Shown: positions 24,701 to 33,628 of the stretch, one piece after another
Position numbering within the stretch: position 1 is the stretch's first letter
Layout: each line of letters opens with the position of its first letter
Assembly: GCA_963170125.1 (NCBI GenBank)
Contig: CAUJFI010000057.1
Span: 1 to 40,937 of the forward strand
DNA from: Deinococcota bacterium
GTDB lineage: Bacteria > Deinococcota > Deinococci > Deinococcales > Trueperaceae
Reading direction: 5' to 3'
Length of the DNA stretch: 40,937 nucleotides
Position numbers and translations under genes: made by a program
The notes under the pieces: model-generated
Database searches by the model: none
Seen by the model: the letters and a program-made list of their open reading frames with translations, nothing else
What the model was told of the DNA's origin: nothing

Positions 24701-25895
24701 CGCCCTGCTCGTCGGTCGGGCGCTCGTCGATGCCGACCTGACCCTCGCGGGCGAGGCTGGCGGGCTCGCGCTTGGCGGGGCGGTAGTGGCATCCGAGATC
24801 ATCGTCGACCCGGGCGCCCGCGGCCCGGCCTCAGACGGTGGCGAACCGACGGCACAGGCCGGGCCGGCCAGCGGCTCCGAGCCGGCGTCCGTACTGCGCT
24901 TCGCCGATCTCGCCATCCGGGCCCCGCAGCGCGTGCTCCTCTCCACCAACCTCGGCTCGGGCGAGGCGGCGCTGGACCTCGTGCTGAGCGGCAACGCCGC
25001 CGACCCGAGGCTGTCCGGCACCGCCCACGCGCTGCGCGGCAACCTGCGCTTCTCCGGCCGCGACTTCACCATCGACCGCGCCGTGGCGACGTTCAGCCAG
25101 AGCGGCGGTGTCTACCCCGAGCTGGACGTCGCCGCGCACACGGAGTTCGACAAGTCGCGCGTCGTGAGCGCCGACAACCGCGTGGCGTTCGCGGCGCCGC
25201 GCGAGGGTCAGACGTTCGTCGTGGAGCTGGCGTTCACGGGCCAGATGGTCGCGGCGCCCGGCGAGGAGGGGGGCTTTCGCTTCGACCTGCAGCCCCGCGT
25301 GTCGTCCGACGCCCGCATCGACGTCGAGGGCGAGGGCGTGCGGTCGTTCACGGACGCCGAGTTGATGTCGCTCATCACGTTGGGGCGGTTCGAGCTGAAC
25401 TCCGGGATCGTCGCGTCGGGCGGCCTCGGCCAGGCCGTCGCCCAAGGGGCGCTCGACACGGCCATCGACCTCTTCGTGATCAGCGAACTGTCCAACGCGC
25501 TCAAGGAAGCGCTCGGCCTCGACGTCGTCGAGATCAAGACGTCGGCCATCTCGAGCCTGATCGACGACGCCGCGCACCCCTTCGGCGTCTCCCTCCGCCT
25601 CGGCGGCTACCTGAACCCCGAGCTCTTCGCGAGCTACCGGATCGGCACTTACGATGGCACGGACGGGGCCTACTCCCTCACGAACGAGGTGCTGCTCTCC
25701 TACGCGCTCGGGCCGCTGGACCTGGACGTGACCGCGCGCGTCGACCTCCCGACGGCCGGCATGGACGAGTCACCGCGCCCGGAGATCGGCGTGGCGCTCT
25801 CGTACGCCTTCGGGCCGACGTTCGGGGTCGACACGGGCGTGGTGCTCTCCACCCAGCGCAGCGCGTTCCAGGTCGGGCTCACGCTGCGGTGGTGA
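15717..25895 (+). CDS. Giant TamB/AsmA-like envelope protein (DUF490)
   Basis: 3392-aa protein with an N-terminal signal-anchor (LLTALIVTLVLGAAALAPG) and a very long body of repeated beta-strand units, as in TamB and other AsmA-like bridges that carry lipids across the periplasm. The C-terminal 350 residues (from about 3040: FADLAIRAPQRVLLSTN, then the LRGNLRFSGRDFTIDRAVATF region, ending in YLNPELFASYRIG and a final GLTLRW) are the DUF490 domain that meets an outer-membrane BamA-family protein. TamB of Escherichia coli is about 1260 aa, so this one is nearly three times longer. Two flexible acidic/Pro/Ala linkers occur at about 595-625 and 3020-3040. I see no cysteine in the whole chain. Start: the first ATG after an in-frame TAG at 15702; no clear Shine-Dalgarno. 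No tamA-like gene is adjacent. Element C lies 170 bp upstream. Confidence 0.9.
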   Translation: MPRRTLLTALIVTLVLGAAALAPGIGAVRDGLLRYLIAAAERQGVSIAYSASSGNAWSGVTLYDLRVDAFGSHLTFDRLRVGYFLPALLGGELPLDAEVEGAAGEIDLSDLDLVASGGSGPTVGFAPRVRLGQVRLIGSTVSVKQIPFTLPDVTISDLTLENGAAGLLIGGELATAEGAARLSGTLDPNTLNFTGVVERADVTLTKHWWPGAVGGTVTGMLAVVNGRISGDFALEGGSVADLGMTAEDVSGTVSLRYPVVTAELRGRGMGGEVRASGTVDIGAERFAVTGQATPSLAAAVAWLLRGQFAGELPFEVEGDTTIDLAVSGWRAVDFTGTARADGAVNGLAASDIDARFSLKGKALDVDSTMTLAGGPVSLTVTTGARGEQLLSVRANDLDLGTFEYAGLRPGGTLRSVSVDLPMGGNPQGRLAAVWAGNVAGADVDLALDGRLDPDGWQAFVSGGGEPGIELSGAVVLADGRLDGGLNLRNVRLDLLGAPVDLALSASGAPTDLALRAEVNGREPVTLALAGLDLSAAAGAAPVDLRGSLTSRLTSGALGPIEGRFGPVALEAAVGTAPLRVEADFTLDPVVVGSRATTGTDAPASGSADDDPSPANRATSDVRATLAVPTGHATFANGVLTANATVAIADALAGPVALDVGSLPADLSAGGGGGWTLALGEPGGPLTLRLGSDEPLSLVVTDLPTRLEGSEREANVSANLNETDDGYAFTMVVPRAAEAVGVALPLDLTLHGRLAPARGAVTATGTLGELPLAVDVDWAAARRVAVTAAGLNLDYPVAGGAWSATGAAEVEALARALGFGETGATGTVTLDLHGEGGSGGTLSGLVDVTLLEPLPVRLRGVAAGDRLALTLEGDAAGLPVSGAGALSLSPAEGDGPTGAMTLAVGPLTGITVDLSGARGSGELTDLALGPVSAAPLAWALDFSWSELAGGLSLGGERLAVRNAGGQWRLAGALAATATYAGTEYRATLTPGAVGETTATLSEVAALPLSLTVVNTATGARLAEASGTPADLTVTVDAAAAELAAMLPEQFRPDWRVTGEATLDLLNGPRYRASIDLVPSAAQEGEEPLRARLSGTGARADLVLEGAGVYVSNEVVRGAGRLRLRADDAALDRYLPAGMTGTLGGTLVLEQGRWLGALTAQLAGPLTATVKLTGQGEELRVAADAAATGDVRASASGTLAPRLALTGTASAQDGLATATFTWGDGLRGELLTRPLELGDAASLPGMAFDFALDQATGTVTLSARAGAAGALTLTQGALGGRLVVSARTAAGPVTVELTPSGTLADARVQAAVSGALEGSAEASLAAGVSTELLVPATSLAAVEGLGVVSSVMSEPARLAFTLDPGGSWRAMAAAALEADGLPGDLEPAVNADLDGHGLAYAGRLTLANGGAEIAAASVTGEAADLRAELDLGAVDWRALGAAVGLDLEVTGDGRATLTTRPFATELVLDLNARLGDNVLRLTGSAPDDLRVGFHGPAGELDGLLAWERAPGALPAAHLSGTFAGAPLDLRVAGDGAGGGTLAATYGGASLSARVGQGTGTAELAAPTGSLAPVGLLANASVAWGGQGVALTALDAAVSGLLPADDLRLTLSGPVTAAGAGLGDALREDLPGLALTGTLAAGPDLEPATLAVGPHELRLAWRELSATLTASPSDGPAALLDLARARLALTGSATEADVAELLSLFPAASRALADLRVEVTSAELAWTRATGFAGDLTATATYAGVPEARAELSAAGAGGLFAQLTLRHERVTGPAAEARLELSADPLADPSVGGTLTAHVPLAAVAPQVGGFLAELGADLELGGTLTAPTVVGTARVTGAVAAAGPVTFADGRLTVTLDGPALRAQGAATLGAAPDWRAEVALTDLDIGGWLGQVREPRLGLSASLDASGVTVSDLRLAAPRSLVTGSGSLGYGAGGLRLNLSAAVDLADADLGTELTGTLRGPVAISAASLADLGSATVTAALDAATVGARGLGGSVSGTLSLGGSLADPVLNADLRGDGRVRGTLTASARPAAGEVQLASDLTFGQLATDLRASLSGGAARASGSARWGEAVLLLSDVEEAGEGAVRMTGAGRLSGWTASVASNLGWARLEGDLATVQPSLTGALKLRLSGDGAEPWLQGTVAGAAVAGIALGDLTAASAAPFGTVSVTSDHLAGEFEFGSGRWSAALTELTVAANTRLSATGSGTLQGGALTARLSGTELELEARLASGDGAIEASLSGQAFGGELDLSASRAAASRPWTGTAGYTGGTLGGFTLGAAGTVQGEGALPQLVLLTHADGPLTVNGRMAISTAGVSVDQFVGGGPLTQSVRVQGRVYPDTDLTLATLREAPRPGATAALPTSSQVRLRTVLGAGLTAAGTARLELGPARVTLGGDNSAPVLAAQVLGLPGLRAQTELRADDLVQLVTEVVAHGLELTGTDDVTGSLRVDLTPEPSLTFRGLSAAVAGLDVSADGTLAVANADVRAEVVFRTDLRLLGGQDEGTGEYRLPIAITAADGRWRLEYDGPLGLLHGTYDQAAGAVGLDADLRIGGGRVSSRLEHASGELRGNLQVDGVQLAPPGVGAVSLAVDSTVADGRIGGSVVLEAEAGRLTLTGSWGLAGILPESVVTGAPRGGRLEARLRTLELSKLPVVAARAPYLTGALTGVVQLRDEFVFGQLVSPEISAAGSTSRLELDLSGSLSSLDASLRLKGATVTANLAGNRLSGVGRFERFPAQFLAQAVVGPSDVTADTTGVVRFELPFADLGSSYLRLATEEVRLERAGVPTTGNVTLVFDAGKLLVERADFAGLGSWDAHGELSPERFDFHLAAEDADFTPLLGIVPGLARIGAGASGTFTLDVSGDAAVPQARFASPGLDIAVSGSHYRLADTEVELAGANLSVAALVSGVSPLEGALSVAGDARLTLAPLALTDVAIGFDGSLDLLAFGVVQDLHGALTKGPAGELRLDATGRMGAGELELTGGLLPLELSARGTGLTVAFPALLVGRALVDADLTLAGEAGGLALGGAVVASEIIVDPGARGPASDGGEPTAQAGPASGSEPASVLRFADLAIRAPQRVLLSTNLGSGEAALDLVLSGNAADPRLSGTAHALRGNLRFSGRDFTIDRAVATFSQSGGVYPELDVAAHTEFDKSRVVSADNRVAFAAPREGQTFVVELAFTGQMVAAPGEEGGFRFDLQPRVSSDARIDVEGEGVRSFTDAELMSLITLGRFELNSGIVASGGLGQAVAQGALDTAIDLFVISELSNALKEALGLDVVEIKTSAISSLIDDAAHPFGVSLRLGGYLNPELFASYRIGTYDGTDGAYSLTNEVLLSYALGPLDLDVTARVDLPTAGMDESPRPEIGVALSYAFGPTFGVDTGVVLSTQRSAFQVGLTLRW

Positions 25896-25901
25896 CAGCC
25901 G

Positions 25902-25954
25902 TATACCAACGGGGCCCACGTGCGGCCTGGTCCAGTGAGCGCCGCTGGTATAAG
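25902..25954 (+). promoter_or_regulatory. Inverted repeat and -10 box upstream of pckA
   Basis: TATACCA (25902-25908) and TGGTATA (25946-25952) form an exact 7-bp inverted repeat 37 nt apart; the right arm is part of TATAAG (25949-25954), a plausible -10 box about 75 nt before the pckA start. The arrangement could be an operator pair or the foot of an RNA hairpin. Confidence 0.4.
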
Positions 25955-26030
25955 TGGCAGGTGGCTCACCTGCTCGAGGACCGCGCGGCGCCACACTAGC
26001 CCCTCATTCGACCCGCGGAGGTACGCTCCC

Positions 26031-27635
<1,605 letters not shown>

Positions 27636-27666
27636 GCGCCGCGCCCGGGTCCGCCGGGCGCGGCGC
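27636..27666 (+). terminator. Terminator hairpin after pckA
   Basis: Immediately after the stop codon, a perfect 13-bp GC stem (GCGCCGCGCCCGG, 27636-27648, and its complement at 27654-27666) with a 5-nt loop. A pyrimidine-rich but not pure T run follows. It separates convergent pckA and the S41 peptidase gene. Confidence 0.75.
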
Positions 27667-27689
27667 TCGCTTCCTCTACTCGATCGGTC

Positions 27690-29030
27690 TCAGCGCCGGC
27701 TGAGCTCCCCCTCGAGGGCGCCCACGGCCGTCTGGAGGGCCGTATCGGTGTCGAGGTGGACGATGGCCTCGCCCTGCACGGCGCTCACCTCCCGCACCCC
27801 ACCGAGGGCGAGGATGCGGAACTTGCCGTCGTCGCCCGAGACGGCCTCACCGACGACCTCGCCGTCGACCACGAGTTGCACCGTCTGCCCGTCGCGCAGG
27901 CCTTGGCCGTCGACGGAGATGGTGCGCGGGTAGCGCGTGTCTGGCGCGTACACGTCCGGGGTGATGCCCTTCTCGGCGATGCTGCGGCGTAGCGGGGTAA
28001 GCCATTCGAAGGACACGTAGCGGAGCTGGCCGCCGTCCGAGAGCGAGAGCACCGACTGCGCCACGCCCTTGCCGAACGTCTGCTCGCCGACGACGAGCGC
28101 GCGGTCGTTCTCTTGGAGGGCGCCGGCTACGATCTCGGACGCCGAGGCCGAGTTCTCGTTCACGAGCACGACCATCGGGAGGTCGTACGCGTGCTGGTCG
28201 GCGGAAGCGATGCGCTGCGTCACGCCGCGCGAGCGCTGGAACACGATGTCGCCCTTGCTCAGGAACTCGTCCGCGATGAGGATGGCCTGGTTGAGGAGGC
28301 CGCCGGAGTTGTCGCGAAGGTCGAGGACGAGCGACTTGGCGCCTTCGAGGATGAGCTTGTCGAGGTGCTCCACGAGCTGGTCGTGCAGGCGCTGGTTGTT
28401 GAAGGACGCCAGCGCGATGTAGCCGACGCCGTTGGGGAGCATGGTGCTCGAGACGTCGACGATCTGGATGGTGGAGCGCTGGATATCGAACGCGATGGGG
28501 TCCTGGACGCCGGGGCGCTCCATGACCAGGTGGACGGTCGTGCCCTTGGGGCCGCGCACCAGGTCGGCGACCTCGCTGGTCGTCAACTCGCGCACGTCGA
28601 CCCCCTCGACCTCGAGGAACACGTCGCCGCGCATGAGCCCCGCCCCGGAGGCCGGGCCGCCGGCGTAGACCGTGAGGATCTCGACGCCCTTGCCGCTCTG
28701 CCTGTCGTGGGGGGTGAGCACCGCGCCGATGCCTTCGAAGGAGCCCGTGAGGTCTTGGCTGTCGCGAGCGGCGTCCTTGGGCAGGAGGTAGCTCGTGTAC
28801 GGGTCGTCGAGCGACTCGAGCATCCCCTTGATGGCGCCTTGGATCAGGGCGTCGTCATCGACGTCGTTCAGGTAGCCGCTCTTGAGCGCCCCGAAGGCCT
28901 GGACGAGCGCGCGGCCGGTAGGGTTGTTGAGGAACTCGCTCGCGTAATCGCGCGACAGCTGAGCGTTCACGACCATCACCGTGGCCGCGACAAGCACCAC
29001 TAGTCCCGCGATGTACCATCTCCGCTTCAT
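27690..29030 (-). CDS. S41 C-terminal processing peptidase
   Basis: 446-aa periplasmic serine protease of the Ctp/Prc/MprE group, cleaving proteins near their C-termini. Order: N-terminal membrane anchor (YIAGLVVLVAATVMVV, residues 5-20), a helical region with GRALVQAFGALKSGYL, PDZ domain (about 95-180: GIGAVLTPHD, GPASGAGLMRGDVFLEVEG), then the S41 core. The catalytic serine is in NENSASASEIVAGAL and the lysine in VGEQTFGKGVAQ. A C-terminal domain of about 90 residues follows. Start at 29030 is preceded by GGAGG 5 nt upstream. The gene is convergent with pckA and divergent from glgA. Substrate unknown; envelope proteins such as those of the neighbouring clusters are candidates only by location. 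Confidence 0.92.
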   Translation of the reverse strand: MKRRWYIAGLVVLVAATVMVVNAQLSRDYASEFLNNPTGRALVQAFGALKSGYLNDVDDDALIQGAIKGMLESLDDPYTSYLLPKDAARDSQDLTGSFEGIGAVLTPHDRQSGKGVEILTVYAGGPASGAGLMRGDVFLEVEGVDVRELTTSEVADLVRGPKGTTVHLVMERPGVQDPIAFDIQRSTIQIVDVSSTMLPNGVGYIALASFNNQRLHDQLVEHLDKLILEGAKSLVLDLRDNSGGLLNQAILIADEFLSKGDIVFQRSRGVTQRIASADQHAYDLPMVVLVNENSASASEIVAGALQENDRALVVGEQTFGKGVAQSVLSLSDGGQLRYVSFEWLTPLRRSIAEKGITPDVYAPDTRYPRTISVDGQGLRDGQTVQLVVDGEVVGEAVSGDDGKFRILALGGVREVSAVQGEAIVHLDTDTALQTAVGALEGELSRR

Positions 29031-29065
29031 GAAGCCTCCGTCTGCTGGACCTGCATGCGGCCTAG

Positions 29066-29071
29066 AGTATA
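29066..29071 (-). promoter_or_regulatory. -10 box of the S41 peptidase gene
   Basis: TATACT on the minus strand, placing the transcription start near 29058 and giving a leader of about 28 nt that carries the GGAGG Shine-Dalgarno. The -35 region is weak. Confidence 0.5.
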
Positions 29072-29162
29072 AGGGCGCTACATGAGAGCCTAAGTCCGCG
29101 CGCCGACGAGAGGCCGTGACGTAGAAGCCGTGGCCGACTCGCGAGGCACGGGCCCCCGGCGC

Positions 29163-29168
29163 TAAGCT
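29163..29168 (+). promoter_or_regulatory. -10 box of glgA (leaderless)
   Basis: TAAGCT followed by 6 nt and the ATG at 29175. No Shine-Dalgarno is seen in those 6 nt, so the mRNA is probably leaderless. Confidence 0.6.
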
Positions 29169-29174
29169 CTGGGC

Positions 29175-30590
29175 ATGAGGATCCTCTTCCCGGCGGCCGA
29201 GGTGGCGCCCTTCAGCAAGACGGGCGGCCTCGCGGACGTGGCAGGCGCGTTGCCGAAGGCGCTCGCGCGCCTCGGGCACGAGGTCCTGGTCGTGACGCCC
29301 TGGTACGCCAAGCTGGGTGGCGGCGCCTCGCCCTACTGGGTCGGCGACGTACCCAGCCCCTTCGACCGCGGCTTCGAGGCCGTCGGCGTCGGGGTGCTCG
29401 AGGACGCCGTGCCGGGGACCGGCTCGCTTCGCTACGCCTTCGTCGGCCACCAGGACTTCCGGCGGGCCAGGCCCTACGGCTACCCGGACGACGCCCGGCG
29501 CTTCGCCCGCTTCTCGCGCGCCGTTCCCAGCGTCGCCGAGCGCCTCGCGTTCGTCCCCGACCTCGTCCACGCGCACGACTGGCACACCGGCTACTTGCCG
29601 ATGCTCCTCGCGCGCGGCTGGCACCTGCCGCCGGGCTTCCCCGGCCTGCGCAGCGTCTTCACCGTTCACAACGTCCAGTACCAGGGCGAGTCCAGTCTCG
29701 AGGACGCGGTGCGGTGGCTGCGCCTGGGCCCGGACCTCATGGGCTCGTACCTAGACCACTTCGGGCGCGCCAACGCCATGCAGGCGGGCGTCGGCTTCGC
29801 GACGCGCGTCACGACCGTCAGCCCGACCTACGCGGAGGAGATCCAGACGCCCGAGTACGGCTACTCGCTCGACGGCACGTTCCGCTCACTCTCCGGCAAG
29901 CTGACGGGCATCCTTAACGGCATAGACACGGACGTGTGGGACCCGGCGCGCGACCCGGCCTTGCCCGAGCCGTACTCGGCCGCCGACCTGGCTGGCAAGC
30001 CCGCCGCGAAGGCGGCGCTGGCCAGGCGCTTCGACCTGGAGGCGAGGAGACCGCTCCTCGCCGTCGTGTCCAGGCTCGCCGAGCAGAAGGGCATGGACCT
30101 GCTCGTCGCCGCCGCGCCGGGGCTGCTCGAGCGCGGCTGGTCGCTCGTCGTCCTCGGTGCGGGCGACCCGGGACTGGAGGAGGCCGTGGCGGACCTGGCG
30201 CGCGCGCATGGCGGCCTGGTCGGCGCGCACATCGGGTACGACGAGGACCTCGCCCACCTCGTCTACGCCGGGGCGGACGCGCTGGTGGTGCCGAGCCGCT
30301 TCGAGCCGTGCGGGCTCTCGCAGCTCATCGCCATGCGTTACGGCACCGTGCCGATCGTGCGGGCAACGGGCGGCCTCAAGGACACCGTGAGACACGGCGC
30401 GACCGGCTTCGTCTTCGAGCACGCGACGAGCGCCGGGCTGGAGTGGGCGGCTGGCGAGGCTTTGGCGGCGTACGGCACGCCGGTGTGGCGCCGCATCCAG
30501 GCGACCGGCATGGCCGCCGATCGTTCCTGGCACGCCTCGGCCGCGGCCTATTCGGCCCTCTACGAGAGCGTGCTACGGTCTTGGGTGTGA
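29175..30590 (+). CDS. glgA: Glycogen synthase (ADP-glucose type)
   Basis: GT5 glycosyltransferase transferring glucose from ADP-glucose to growing alpha-1,4-glucan. The substrate-binding KTGGLADVAGALP is at about 15-27, the DWHTGYLP motif follows near 140, then VFTVHNVQYQG. The C-terminal Rossmann domain carries SRFEPCGLSQLIAMRYGT with the catalytic Glu, and TGGLKDTV. Length 471 aa is standard. Expression is likely leaderless. Its TGA overlaps the GTG start of the next gene (GTGA), coupling it to a TPR membrane protein. Other glg genes are not in the window. Confidence 0.96.
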   Translation: MRILFPAAEVAPFSKTGGLADVAGALPKALARLGHEVLVVTPWYAKLGGGASPYWVGDVPSPFDRGFEAVGVGVLEDAVPGTGSLRYAFVGHQDFRRARPYGYPDDARRFARFSRAVPSVAERLAFVPDLVHAHDWHTGYLPMLLARGWHLPPGFPGLRSVFTVHNVQYQGESSLEDAVRWLRLGPDLMGSYLDHFGRANAMQAGVGFATRVTTVSPTYAEEIQTPEYGYSLDGTFRSLSGKLTGILNGIDTDVWDPARDPALPEPYSAADLAGKPAAKAALARRFDLEARRPLLAVVSRLAEQKGMDLLVAAAPGLLERGWSLVVLGAGDPGLEEAVADLARAHGGLVGAHIGYDEDLAHLVYAGADALVVPSRFEPCGLSQLIAMRYGTVPIVRATGGLKDTVRHGATGFVFEHATSAGLEWAAGEALAAYGTPVWRRIQATGMAADRSWHASAAAYSALYESVLRSWV

Positions 30591-31429
30591 CACGAGACGT
30601 TACGGAAGACCTACCCGGCGCGGCGCCGGACGACCATCCGGGCACGGCGCCGGCCGAGGCGCCGCAGCCGGCCAGCGACTGGCGCGAGTTCCTCGCGCAG
30701 CGCCGCTTCACGGCAGCGCGCCAGGCCTACTTCGTGACCGGCGAGCCGGAGCCGCGGGTCAAGTCCGCCCTCGCGGCGTTGGCCGACGTGGAGGACCTCG
30801 TCCACGAGCGCTCGTTCGCCAAGGCCAGCGAGCGCATCGAGCGGTTGGAGGAGCCGGCCGCGATCGTGCCGTGGGACGCCCTCGTCGCCGACCTGCGCGT
30901 GCTGGAGGAGGCCGCCAAGGAGCTCGACAAGCGCGACCCAGACGCGGCGGCGGCGGTGCTCGCGCGTCTCGACGGGAGCACGTGGTTCCCGGCCGAGCGC
31001 CACACCCAGTTGGGCACGGTCGGCATCTACGACTCGGAGCTCGCCAAGGCGCAAACGGAGTTCGAGGAGGCCATCCGGATCGACCCGCGCCACTACCGGG
31101 CGCTCACGAACCTCGGCAACGTCGCCCTGGAGCAGGGTCGGGTCGACGAGGCGATCGAGCATTACCAGGCCGCCCTCAAGCTCAACGAGGAGTTCGCGAA
31201 CGCCCATCACAACCTGGGCGTCGCCTACCGCCGCAAGGGGCACCTCAACAAGAGCGTCAAGTCGCTGCGCCGGGCGCAGCGAAGCCAACAACGCCACGAC
31301 GCGGCGGTGGCGAGGGAGAGCCTGGGGAAGTGGACGGGCAAGTCGGGCGGCAAGTACCTGAAGTGGCTCCTGTGGGGCGCGGCCGCCATCGGCGTCTACT
31401 TCATCCTGAAGTCCACAGGCTACATCTAG
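30587..31429 (+). CDS. TPR-repeat protein with C-terminal membrane helix
   Basis: 280-aa protein. Residues 1-30 are acidic and Pro/Ala-rich. A helical part follows (30-140), then TPR units at about 145-235; the clearest are AQTEFEEAIRIDPRHYRALT, NLGNVALEQGRVDEAIEHYQ and NAHHNLGVAYRRKGHLNKSV. A basic stretch (RSQQRHDAAV, GKWTGKSGGKYLK) precedes one C-terminal membrane segment (WLLWGAAAIGVYFIL), suggesting a tail-anchored protein with TPRs in the cytosol. The GTG start overlaps the glgA stop; TACGGT (30574-30579) 7 nt before it would also allow a separate leaderless transcript. It may scaffold a membrane complex; any role in glycogen metabolism is inferred only from the overlap. Confidence 0.82.
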   Translation: MTRDVTEDLPGAAPDDHPGTAPAEAPQPASDWREFLAQRRFTAARQAYFVTGEPEPRVKSALAALADVEDLVHERSFAKASERIERLEEPAAIVPWDALVADLRVLEEAAKELDKRDPDAAAAVLARLDGSTWFPAERHTQLGTVGIYDSELAKAQTEFEEAIRIDPRHYRALTNLGNVALEQGRVDEAIEHYQAALKLNEEFANAHHNLGVAYRRKGHLNKSVKSLRRAQRSQQRHDAAVARESLGKWTGKSGGKYLKWLLWGAAAIGVYFILKSTGYI

Positions 31430-31440
31430 CGCCACCGCCC

Positions 31441-31617
31441 TCAGTCGTCAAGCAAGCCCCGGAGGACCTCCTCGATGGCAGCGTCGTCCAACTCGATGAG
31501 CGCCCGGCCCTCTTGCGCCTCTTCGAGCAGCCGCTCGATGCGGCCCAGGAGGAGCGCGTCGTCGCAGTCGGTGACGCGCTCGACTATCGCTTCCCTTATT
31601 GCGGTCAGTTCCCTCAC
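31441..31617 (-). CDS. Small acidic helical protein downstream of glmS
   Basis: A 58-aa frame on the minus strand from GTG 31617 to TGA 31441. Codon third positions are almost all G or C, as in neighbouring real genes, and the product looks like a folded helical peptide: VRELTAIREAIVERVTD, then a DDALLLGRIERLLEEA helix and a IEEVLRGLLDD ending. The frame stays open and coding-like about 18 codons further upstream (reading FEGGEPAAGVYHPGEAK) but has no ATG/GTG/TTG there, so the true start is uncertain. It follows glmS by about 100 nt on the same strand. I do not recognise the family. The opposite strand holds no competing gene; the TPR gene ends at 31429. Confidence 0.52.
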   Translation of the reverse strand: MRELTAIREAIVERVTDCDDALLLGRIERLLEEAQEGRALIELDDAAIEEVLRGLLDD

Positions 31618-31719
31618 GCGCTTCGCCTCGCCAGGATGGTAAACCCCTGCGGCGGGCTCTCCGCCCTCAAACGCACACCGCGCTCTTGACCGCCCGTTAA
31701 CCGCGACGGCGGCGGCCGG

Positions 31720-33552
31720 TCACTCGACGGTGACGCTCTTGGCGAGGTTGCGCGGCTGGTCGATGTCGCGTCCGAGCGCACGCGCCACCTCGTAGGCGAG
31801 GAGCTGCAGCGGCACCACGTTGACGACCGGCGACAGGAGCTCGAGCGTGCGCGGCACCGGGATGACGAACTCGGCGTGCTGGCCGATCTTGGTGTCGTCC
31901 TCGTCGGCGACGACGACGAGGCGGCCGTCGCGCGCGCGGACCTCTTGCAGGTTGGAGACCGTCTTGTCGTAGAGGGGCGAGTTGGTGGCGACGGCCACGA
32001 CCGGCAGGTCGCGGTCCACGAGCGCGATGGGGCCGTGCTTCATCTCGCCCATGGGGTACGCCTCGGCGTGCACGTACGAGATCTCCTTGAGCTTGAGGGC
32101 GCCCTCCAGCGCGGTGGCGGCGTTGATGCCGCGGCCGAGGAAGAGCGAGCTGCGCGCGCCCTTGATCTGCTCCGCGATCTGCGCGACGTGCTCCCTGACC
32201 TGCAACACGCGCTCGACCTGGCCGGGCAGCTCGCGCAACGCCCGCACGTACTCGCGCGCGGCATCGTCGTCCATGTACCCGCGTTCCCGCGCGAACCAGA
32301 ACGAGAGGAGCGCGAAGGCGGCCACCATGCCGAGGTAGGCCTTGGTGCTCGCCACCCCGATCTCCGGGCCGGCGTGGATGTAGAGGACATCGTCGGCCTC
32401 GCGGCTGATGCTGGAGCCCTTGGCGTTGAGGATGGCGAGCGTCCGCGCGCCGCGACGCTTGGCCTCGCGCATGGCCTCGAGGGTATCGATCGTCTCGCCC
32501 GACTGGGAGACGACGATGCAGAGCGTGCGCTCGTCGACGACTGGCTCGGAGTAGCGGAACTCGGAGGCGACCTCGACCACGGTGTCGAGGCGTGCGAGCC
32601 GCCGCAACAGCGTGCGGCCGACCTCGCCGGCGTACGAGGCCGTGCCGGCGGCGGTGATCACCACGCGGTCGATGGTGGTCGGATCGAGGTCGAGGCCCAG
32701 CTCCACGTCCAACCCTCCGTGCGTGAACCGCCCGAAGAGCGTGTTCTGCAGCACGGTCGGCTGCTCGTAGATCTCCTTGAGCATGTAGTGCTCGTAGCCG
32801 CCCTTCTCGGCGGCCTCCGCGTCCCATTCGACGCGGTTCGTCTCCCGCGCCTGGGGGACGCCCTGCAGGTTCGTGATGACGACGCCGTCGCGGCCCAGCT
32901 CGGCCACGTCGCCGTCCAGCAGGTAGATGACGTCACGCGTGTAAGGCAGTAGGGCGGGCACGTCAGAGGCGAGGTAGTTCTCCTGGGAGCCGAGGCCGAT
33001 GACGAGCGGGCTCGTGTTGCGCGCCGCGACGAGCGCGTCGTGCTCGGCATGCGCGACGACGAGCGCATACGCGCCGGACACCCGCGCCAGGCACGCGCGC
33101 ACGGCGGTCGCGAGGTCGTGCGAGGTCGCCTCGTACGCCTCCTCCATGAGGTGCACGAGCACCTCAGTGTCGGTCTCGGAGACGAACACGTGGCCGCGGC
33201 CGGCGAGCTCCTCGCGCAGCTCTACGTAGTTCTCGATGATGCCGTTGTGGATGACGGCCAGGCGGCCGTCCTCCGAGAGGTGGGGGTGGGCGTTGACGTC
33301 GTTGGGGCGACCGTGCGTGGCCCAGCGCGTGTGCCCGAGCCCGACGCAGCCTGCGGGCAGGCCGGCGGCCACGGCGTCGCGCAGGACGCTCAGCTTGCCG
33401 GCGCGCTTGACGGCGCGCAACTTGCCGTCCGAACCGAAGCCCTTGACGGCCAGCCCGGCGGAATCGTAACCACGGTACTCGAGGCGGCCAAGGCCGTCGA
33501 GGATGACCCCTGCGGCCTCACGGCCGCCTACGTAACCGACTATTCCGCACAT
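31720..33552 (-). CDS. glmS: Glutamine--fructose-6-phosphate aminotransferase
   Basis: Makes glucosamine-6-phosphate from fructose-6-phosphate and glutamine, the entry to amino-sugar and cell-wall synthesis. The N-terminal Cys (MCGIVGYVG, Cys2 after Met removal is the nucleophile) begins the glutaminase domain, with [23 protein letters not shown] and NGIIENY following. Two SIS isomerase domains occupy about 285-600 ([44 protein letters not shown]). The C-terminus ends in the conserved NLAKSVTVE. Length 610 aa is standard. No glmS ribozyme signature is seen upstream; only 76 nt separate it from the cvpA stop, so it may be read from the pheS transcript or from an unseen promoter. Confidence 0.97.
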   Translation of the reverse strand: MCGIVGYVGGREAAGVILDGLGRLEYRGYDSAGLAVKGFGSDGKLRAVKRAGKLSVLRDAVAAGLPAGCVGLGHTRWATHGRPNDVNAHPHLSEDGRLAVIHNGIIENYVELREELAGRGHVFVSETDTEVLVHLMEEAYEATSHDLATAVRACLARVSGAYALVVAHAEHDALVAARNTSPLVIGLGSQENYLASDVPALLPYTRDVIYLLDGDVAELGRDGVVITNLQGVPQARETNRVEWDAEAAEKGGYEHYMLKEIYEQPTVLQNTLFGRFTHGGLDVELGLDLDPTTIDRVVITAAGTASYAGEVGRTLLRRLARLDTVVEVASEFRYSEPVVDERTLCIVVSQSGETIDTLEAMREAKRRGARTLAILNAKGSSISREADDVLYIHAGPEIGVASTKAYLGMVAAFALLSFWFARERGYMDDDAAREYVRALRELPGQVERVLQVREHVAQIAEQIKGARSSLFLGRGINAATALEGALKLKEISYVHAEAYPMGEMKHGPIALVDRDLPVVAVATNSPLYDKTVSNLQEVRARDGRLVVVADEDDTKIGQHAEFVIPVPRTLELLSPVVNVVPLQLLAYEVARALGRDIDQPRNLAKSVTVE

Positions 33553-33628
33553 GGTCCCATTCTCCGCTCACGCCCTTACGCTGTTCTTACGCGAGACCGG
33601 CCCACGGCCTCACAACGTCGGCAGGTGC

